Translations under genes and position numbers: made by a program | The notes under the pieces: model-generated | Told to the model about the DNA's origin: nothing | The model's database searches: none | Seen by the model: only the letters and a program-made list of their open reading frames with translations | Shown: positions 24,401-33,400 of the stretch, in pieces | Layout of the letters: every line of letters begins with the position of its first letter | Position numbering within the stretch: position 1 is the first letter of the stretch | From: Clostridiales bacterium | Lineage (GTDB): Bacteria > Bacillota > Clostridia > Christensenellales > DTU072 | Reading direction: 5' to 3' | Assembly (NCBI GenBank): GCA_012838805.1 | Contig: DUON01000009.1 | Coordinates: 1-50,868 of the forward strand | Length of the DNA stretch: 50,868 bases

Positions 24401-27400
24401 TGACGCCGAGTATAGGCACGGTATTTCTAATTTCCACATATTCTTCTTCGGGAGGCGTAAACCTACGGCTTTCTCCGTCAAAATCAATTATGAAGTCGTC
24501 TCTAATCTTCAAATGAATCCTTATCTCTTCGCCGGTGGGCATCAGATTTTGGTCGACTTCGCCGAAAGCTATCTCCACATTTAAGAATCCGTCCTTAAAC
24601 AAGCCTATATCTATGCTAATATCTCCCGCGGACTCTAATCCATATCTCAGATCAAGACCCAAAAGGTTGAGCAGCGCGAACACCGCTCCGCTTCCAATAT
24701 AGGCGGCTATGCCGTTTTTGTCTATTTGGATATCAATGGGTTCTCTGTCACCTGCGGCGTTGAGGGCATAGTTCATGTAGCCGTTTAATACTCCCGCCGC
24801 AAGCTGTTCATTTGCGGGAGAGGAATTGTTTACTGTGGAGCCCATTCCACTGAACAGGTTCTCAAAGTATTCCATGGCGTTGACAAGATGTGCCCTTTGG
24901 ATATTAAAGGATTCGGCGTCTAAGAACATGTCGCCGTTTATGTAATAAATGCTGAATATAGAATCGGGATTTTTCTCCACAACCTCATTGCCGTCATAGT
25001 CTGTATATTTTTCAAGCGAATACAGTCCCAAGTGCAGGTCGGAATTTATGATATTGGTTATATTAATGTTGCCCTCAATCTCCAACCTAAAGAAAGTGCC
25101 TATCTCTTCAAGGATTTTAAGTATGGGAATGAGATTGAGCCCCAATCCCCTATAAGCTTCGTTGTCGCCTAAGAGCGAGCTTATCAGGGCTTCAAAATTA
25201 TACTCCGCCTCTTCGCTCATCTCCCAGCCGAAATCTATTGCGAGATTGACATAAATTCTTGATATATTATGGTCAATTGTTGCATATTCGTCCGGGTTGA
25301 AACTTTCGGGCAGATCCAGCTTAAGGTCTCTGAACCCGGGCTCTATCTTGTCAAGGGCGAGTTCAAGCCCAAAATTGGCAACTTCCAAAGTAGCCCTAAA
25401 GAGCTGGTCATTGTTGAGAAGAGCAGCTTCCACAAACACATGTTCGTTGACAGTTGCCATTATGATATTGTGGAGCTCTGTATAAGAATCGACATAAATT
25501 TGGGCAAGTCTTATCTGTTCGTTTATGGTGACTTTTATTTTTTGCCAGTTTCCTGATTCGTCGGGTCTAAAGATGTATCCCACACGAAGCCCGTCTTCCA
25601 TAAAGCCGTTTTCCAAAGCCGTATCGATGTCTTGAGAATAGAATTTCCAGCTTCTTGCGGCTCTTTGGTCGGAAGTATAATTGGGCATAATGTCGTCAAT
25701 AAAGGCAAGCATTTTCTTTCTCTTGTCGTTATTCGCCCTTTGATAAAGCGTCTCCCACGCCCAAATATCATAATACACATCCCAAATTTCACTTTCCGCC
25801 AGCCCAAAGCCGTCTTTTTTGGCTCTCATTTCGCTATAAATATTATTTAGTTCGCTTATATCTGACAGTCTTTGGGAATATAGCTGACTCCAAGCTTCCG
25901 CCCTTACTTCGGTATCGTTAAAGTTCGGATTATTGGTTTTGATGCTGCTAAACAGATTATCCAAGGTCTCAAGCATTTCGGGATGGTTGATATACCTATT
26001 GCGGTATTCCGCCCACGCCCTTGATCTATTCAATATGTTGGAATCCGCCGGATAAAGCTCGTTAATGTCGCTTATTATCCTTTGCATTTGGTCTCGTGCA
26101 AAAACAGCGTCCTCCGCCCATTGGTTCCATGCGACGGATTTTATATCCATATTTAAGATGAGGCTTATCTCGTCAGAGCTTCTACTCTCAACATCTCCCT
26201 TTGTTACATCTGAAGTCAGTCTGTTTATATCATTTAATAACTTTTTATATATATTATTCCATACAATAACCTTAGCCTGCGTTTCGGTGAGTGTCGGGTC
26301 TTGACTTATTGCTTGGGCGACTCTTTGATTGAGTTCTGCTTGTTGTGCGGGGGAGCTTTGACGCCAAAATTCCTCGTAAGCCCGAAGCACATCATTGTCC
26401 TCATTAAGCTCTCTTGCCTCTTCCAGATACCTATCCATTCTTGCAAGCTCAAACATGGCGGCTGAAAGCTCCTCAGCCCTTTCGGTTTCCAGATCGTCTC
26501 TAATCATAGCTTCCCATGCGCGGGACATAATACTGGTCTCATCATTGAACAAGCTTTCCAAAAACAGAGTGACAACGCCCGCCGTTATGGTCATAACAAA
26601 GCCTTGGCTTTCACCTAAGACAGCCCTTACATATTCCTTGGTTTGGGGCTCTCCGGCGGCGTTCATGGGTTCGCCGTACCAAGCTTGGGTTTTTATGGCG
26701 GCTATGGCGGAAAATTCGTCTATGCTGACATTGTTCGCCTGACTCAGCACTGCTCCGCTGGAGAACAAATCGCTCACTTCATTTATGACATTTTCTACCT
26801 TTAGTTTGCCTACATTCAAGCTGGAGGCGTCGACATAAGCGTTTGTGACCGTCTCTCCCAGCTGGTTGTATTCCCTAATCACATACAAACCAAGAAGCAC
26901 ATCCCCCTGACTGTTTACCGCTTCGAGCATCACTTCAAGCCCGGAGATATCACCCAATAGAATCTTTCGGATATTGACAACAGCCTGAAGTCTGAAAGTA
27001 ATATTTTCATCGATATCTTCAAGCGTTCTGATAATTATATCAAATCCTAAATTATTGTTTTGTAATAGGTCTTCCAATAGGTCGCCCATGGATATATCGG
27101 TTTCTTCGGAAGTGCTGTCCGCATAAAAGTCTATTCCGCCTTCAATTGCAAGCTTGATGGTAGTCCAGTCTTCGTCTATATCAAAATATTTGGATTCGTC
27201 TATTACTCTGGGACGGGGATTGGTTATATCAATGGAAGGAACATCTATACGGAAATTAAAGCCGAGTATTTTTTCCAAAATAAGTTCTATATTCAGAAGA
27301 TGGTTATCTCCAAAGAGTCCAAGTTCAATATTGGGATGATATCCGCCTTCCGCAAGAAAAGCCTCAAGGTCAAAGCCCAAAGCACCGATTATGCCATAAA

Positions 27401-30400
27401 TAGCTCCCGCTGTCAGTTCGACCAGTATCGGTGAAGAAGCTATGGTCTCATCGGTGGATATGTTTATGAGCACTTGAGACGCATAGAGCGCGGAAGCGTA
27501 CCAAGCTGCGTTAAGCGGAGCTGGTTGAGCCTGTTCTTTGCCTCCGCCAATATTTTGCGCTCCTCCCGTAAATCCCGAAATAAGGTTGATAGCATCTCTT
27601 ATAACAAGAGGCTCTATTCCCAAAATCTGCAAATCAAGATAGGCGTCCGCCTTTCCTTCTCCGTCAATGACGAGATATAAGGACAGTATATCGCCTAAGA
27701 TATAGTCTCCCACTTCGCCATAAGCCGTCTGCCATGCCTCTCTTAAGAGATTGAGGTCTCCGGGAGCATAATTATTTTCTGTCAGCACCCTGTTGTATAT
27801 TTCGTCAAGCCTTTGCTTTTCGCTCAATAGGTTATTCCTTACTACATAGTCATAGTACGCGTTCCATGCCTCTTGGAGAGGGATATCGGAAGCCGTAAAG
27901 CTTGCCATTCTGGTACGGTTCAGCGTGTTTATTTCGCTGTTGTATTCTTCCATGGCTTCTGCAGAAGTGAGGTTGAAGTACAATTCGATATTTGTAAAAT
28001 CAGCGACAGTCAAAAGATTGATATTCGCCGTCAAATCAAAATAAATATCCAAAGCGTACATATTGTCTATGATATTAAACAATAGACCTATGTTGGGATT
28101 TCTGTTAAGCCAGAAATTGGTGAACATATTGACAAGATAGTCAAATTCATATCCTTCGGAGGGAGCTTCTAAAAGCAAGTCAAGCTTGCCGCCAAAGCTT
28201 ACCGAAATTCTTTCAAACTGGTCTATGCTAGCGTATTCCTCAGGGTCGGGAGTCTGTATCTTATTGACAAACCCTATATCTATGCCGCCCAGCCTTAAGC
28301 CCGCATGCACATCATAGTCTTCTTTGTCCCCTCTTTCATAGACTAAGTTTCCATAATTATCTCTTTGTTCAAGGATATTCAGATATGCCTCCAGAACAAT
28401 CTCCACGGGAGTGAGGTTGAGATTGACATTGGCGCCAAAATCTATATCCTCAAAATACGGTGTTATGTCTATCCCCAAAAATCCTATGACATTGGTAAGA
28501 GCGGCTTTGGCAAGAGCCACGGCTATGCCGCCGTCATAGAACATAAAGTCGATATAGGTTATTATATCGTCCACAGCGTAAAGCGCTGAAGAGGATGCGT
28601 TTTGTGGTGAGGAAAAAGGTTCTTCTTCGTCAGCGCCGAACAGATCTGAAAATACCTCCCGCCAATATGTGACTATGTTCTCCACATTTTCTATCTTGAC
28701 TTTGCCGATATCGAAAAGGTCGGTATGAAGATAGACGTCCATGCCGTCATATACCGCCAAGAGGACAAGCTGCGGTTCAGAGCCGTCTCCCTTATTTAAT
28801 GTAAGCTCTATGCTGAAATGGCTGGAGAGTAAATCCGCGAACACAAGATATCCCTCTACTTTGAAATCCAAAGATACATTGGATTCGCCTTTGAACAAGA
28901 GCAGCATATCCACTCCCATTCTCTCCAAGTCAAACATCGAAGCGCCCGCCAAAAGAGCGTCCCACGCCCTTTCCTTTCTTTGGGCTTCGGTCAGGTTTTC
29001 GTTATTCTTTTCAATTTCAGCAATGACTCGAGCCATTACGGTATCCATTTCCATGGTCTGCGACGTGGACGCTATGGCGTACAATTCGTTCCATGCCGCT
29101 TCCTTAAGCTTGACAGTATCATTATAATTGCCGCTTTCTTCTAATTCGTCAATGAAATCTCTAAGTTCCTCTTTGACAAAAGAAGACACCGTCAAAAGCT
29201 CCTGCAAAAAAGGAGTGAAATTAATCAAATTCTCATTTTCATAAACCGGGTCATTGTTGAAGAAAAGACTTCCTTCGACTTTTACATATATCGCCTCGGG
29301 AACGCCGTTTGTCGTTCCGTCTTGATACAATTCAATATTGGGAACTTCAATGTCATGCAAGTCTTCTTCGTTGACGCCCAAAGAGAAGTTGCCGATAAAA
29401 AGAGAGAACATCAGCACATCCGCACCCGTTCCCAAAGTTATTGAGGGGTTTTCATCCAGCATAATCCTTAAATAACTGTCTCGAATAGACAAGGGAAGAT
29501 TAACCCCCAGTATGCCCATCAAGTTGTTCATCACTTCGGATGAGATGTCAATCGAAAGCCTTTGACCCCCGAACCACATCTGAAGCGCTACCGCGGCAGG
29601 GTCGCCAACGGCGTTCAATACCCTATCCTCGGCTGCCATCATGATTTTGGCTATCTCTTGGTTGGTTTGAGGCGCTAAATTGCTTAAGGAACCTCCGCTT
29701 TGGTATACATACCAAGCCATCATTAAGATTTCGTCATTCTCATAATAATTGCCGATTCTATGTTCCGCCTCCTCGCGCAGGGCGTTTTCAAGTGCATTCT
29801 CCACCCTTGACTCTATTTCCTCGTCGGAGTCGTCGGGATAAATCTGCCTAAACTGTATTCTCAGCCTTTCCCTTACGCTGTCCACAGCCGATTGGGGCAA
29901 AATAGTGACTATATGCGTCACGACTTCGTCATAAACCGTATTATAGGCGTTGTCCATAAGTGATTTGGTCTGGGAGTTTGCGTTCTGATAAACATCTCTC
30001 CATGTGGCGGCATCGTCCGAATACCTCTTGTTATAGGCGTCGCGAGACATGTACTTAATATGGTTGTCGGCACGCCTGACATCCATTCTGGGTTTTCCCG
30101 TCGCCGTATCGATTATGGTCTGCCCGGTGACATGGTTATATAAGACTCCTATATTGGTTCTGTGTCTTTCCCATGCTTGGGATTTATAGAAAATAACCGT
30201 ATCGTCAGGATAGATACCTTGGATATAGTCATATGCAACTTCGGCAGCCTCACGCTCATTATACAAATCTTGATATCTGCTCTGCATTTGATTTTTGAGC
30301 TGGGTTGCGGCTATTCTTTCCTCCGCCGGCGTGTTCTCATTGTTGATTATTGAATCCAAATAATTTATTTCTTGGACGATATTTTCAATTTCTTCGTTTA

Positions 30401-33400
30401 TTGCCCTGTAATAGTTGTCCCAGAATATCGCCTTTTTCCTTTGGTCGTCTTTGCACAGCTCATCCCAAGCCATAGCCTTGGCTCTTTCGGCGATAACCAA
30501 CATCTCGGCTTGTGTGGGCTGATAGTCTTGATTCAAATTAAGGTCTTTTAATCTTTGAACAAGCATCTTCTCAAAGGAATCGTACATATCGGTCAGATAT
30601 GACCGTTCGGCGCTGTCATGGACCAAGCTATAATGGAAATCCCATTCGTAAGCCTTTGTCTTGTCCGTATTCTGCATAATATCCTGCAAGACCTCGTCCA
30701 TTATTTGTTTTTTAAGCGCCATGGCGTTTTTATAGTTTTCGTCCCATTGTTTTGCATAAATCTCATGCAAAGTGCCCTCCACATCTGTAAGGGCAAGTCT
30801 GGGCAGACCAAAGTAGGACAAGTCCACATACGCTTGGTTGTCCACTAAATAAAGGGCAATAAATATCTCATACATGGTCTCTTCGCCATAAGCGTCCGTC
30901 AGATGCCCGCCTTGGGTCACGACGGTACTTCTATCATAAAATACGATAGCCAAATCGCTTTGGAAGAAATTGCTTATGCTGATATTGCCCTTAATGGAAT
31001 ACCCTACATCCAAACTAAAACCGCCAAGATGGAATCTTATGGCAAGGCTCTTAAGCAATTGGGGCATAAAGCCGCTGATGTCATCCCCTGCATAAAGCCT
31101 GTCAAAAATGCTGTTCAGATAGGTATTTTCGTACACCTCGTCGCCGTCCGCCTCCAAGGTAAAGTACCCCTCTGTGGAGACCGCAAGCACCAAAGTCTCC
31201 GCCCAGTGCATGATATTCATATATTCTTCGGCTCTATGTCCGGGCACAGGCGTTCCTCTTCCTATCTGAACTCTGATGTTCTTTATAAAATTAAGGTCAA
31301 AGTATATTGCCTCTATTTCCTTTTCGCCCGAATCCAAAATGCCAAGGTGTATCTGCAGATAGTCTCCCATTGCCTTATAGAGCTTGAGCTTGATGCTGCC
31401 GCTAACTTCAGGAGCGGTCATATCCATTCCCATAAACTGAAGAAGTACCGTAAGAAGCTGGGAATTTACCAAAATCTGAATGGCTTCGGCGGGATCTTCT
31501 TGGTTCTCTCTACCGATAACAATTCCCGAAATCATGGAGCCTATAAGCCACATCATATCCATGGAATCTTCAGCCTCAAGTCTTATCTGCTCTCCGTCCG
31601 AAGTATAATATTCCGCACGGTTTGTGGCATCCATATTTGAAAAAATATTCCTTATGCCCACATTCTCAAGTTTTAGTTTAGGCAGTTCGGACACAACCGA
31701 CAGCATAGGTATTTTCCTTTTCAAAAGATGCAAGGACTCAAGGTCGATATAAAGGATATCCTCCGCCCCGACATAATACAATGTCAAAAACTTCTCCTCT
31801 TCATATTCGTCTTCTTCGGGAAGATAGAATATCAAGGCAAGCTCAATGTCGCTGAAATTGACGATGTTCAAGTTGGTGTTGAGTTCGTATCTGATTTTCA
31901 AATTAAGGGTGTCTTGTATGCCAAAATTCAAAAACACATTCTGGACGATTCCGCCTAAGATTCCCGAAAAGTCAATGCCCTCGCCCTCGGGATATGTGGC
32001 GTTTGTGCCCAAATCGACCTCTCCGGTCAGTTTTATATTGTAATAACTGATATTTCTTACATCGGTGAAATAGCTTCTCTTGGCGGGGGTGTCTATCGCC
32101 GAAAAATCAAATTCGGGCTGGGTGAAGAACTTGATTCCCGGCTTGTCTTCGCCTTGATAATTCTTTCCGCCAAGCTGGAATCCAAAGGATATGTCCTCGG
32201 TGATATCCATATCAAGCTTGATGGAGCTTAGCAGATTGTTAAGGTCAAGGTTCAGCCTTGCGCCTGCCAGATTGAGTTCCATGCCCAAAAGCATTCCAAG
32301 AAGCTGGTTGAGCGACTCACTGTCCAAGTCTAATGTGAGCTTGCTGCCGTCCGTAATCAGGTTTTTGGTCACGATCGACAATAAGTCTCCTATCGCCAAG
32401 CCCCCCTCTTCCTCGTCGGCGTATTGAGCCGCCTGTTCTGGAGACTCAAAATCATTAAAGAACGGGTCGAAAAAGGACAGAAAATCCCCTAATAGGGACT
32501 CAAACAGCTGTCCTCTTATGTCAAATCCGCTGATACTGATATTGGGGATTATTTCATAGATATTCTCCCCTTCTTTAGCTTTTAGCGCCGACAGATCAAG
32601 GTACAGTATATTGTCGACGGGCATGTTCTCATCTATTATATCTGGGTTTCCGATCAGATACCCTCTAATAAATTGTTCTCCATTAAAAGTGATTAAAAAT
32701 TCGGCTTTGCTGTTTCTGTTGTTGAACATATCCAAAGCCAGTTTGACATTGACATCAAACCTATATTCGCTTGCTTCCTTAAATTGCAACGGAATATCGC
32801 CCACAGCGCCCAAATCCAAAGCGTCGCCTAATACCTGCCTTAAGGTGAGTTCGGCGTTCGCACCATTATTGATATAAAGAGCGGTGTTGAGTTCCAGATT
32901 GCCGATACTGCCCTTTTCATAAATCGTATCTTCTCCCGCGGCACCCAAATTGAGCCCGACGAAAGAAATCGGCACAGAGTTCTCATTTGACGCCGTCAGC
33001 CTCATTGGGGTTATTCTCAAGTCAATATCCCAGCCGTTGTCTATCTCCGGACAGTCAAGAGAAAAGCCCATGCCCGAAAAGACATATTCCTTTCTGCTCG
33101 TGCCGTCGGCAAGCTCAATATCCTGAAGTTGGTTTATTGCAAAAAGATTTGCTGACATCTCTGGCCAATCCTTGGCTTTTAATGTGGCAAGGTCAAAGCC
33201 AAGCAAGGCTTTCAAAAGCGGGTCAAGGTTGGGAAGACCAAACCCTTCCCAGCTTATGTCCATATCTATGACGCCGGGAATAAAGATTTTTGTCTTCAAA
33301 TATCCAAGCAGCTGGTTGATTTGTAGCGCATGGCTTATATACTGCGTCTCTCTGTCTTGGGAATATTCTATCGTGGACTTACCGTTGTGGAAGAGCATAT

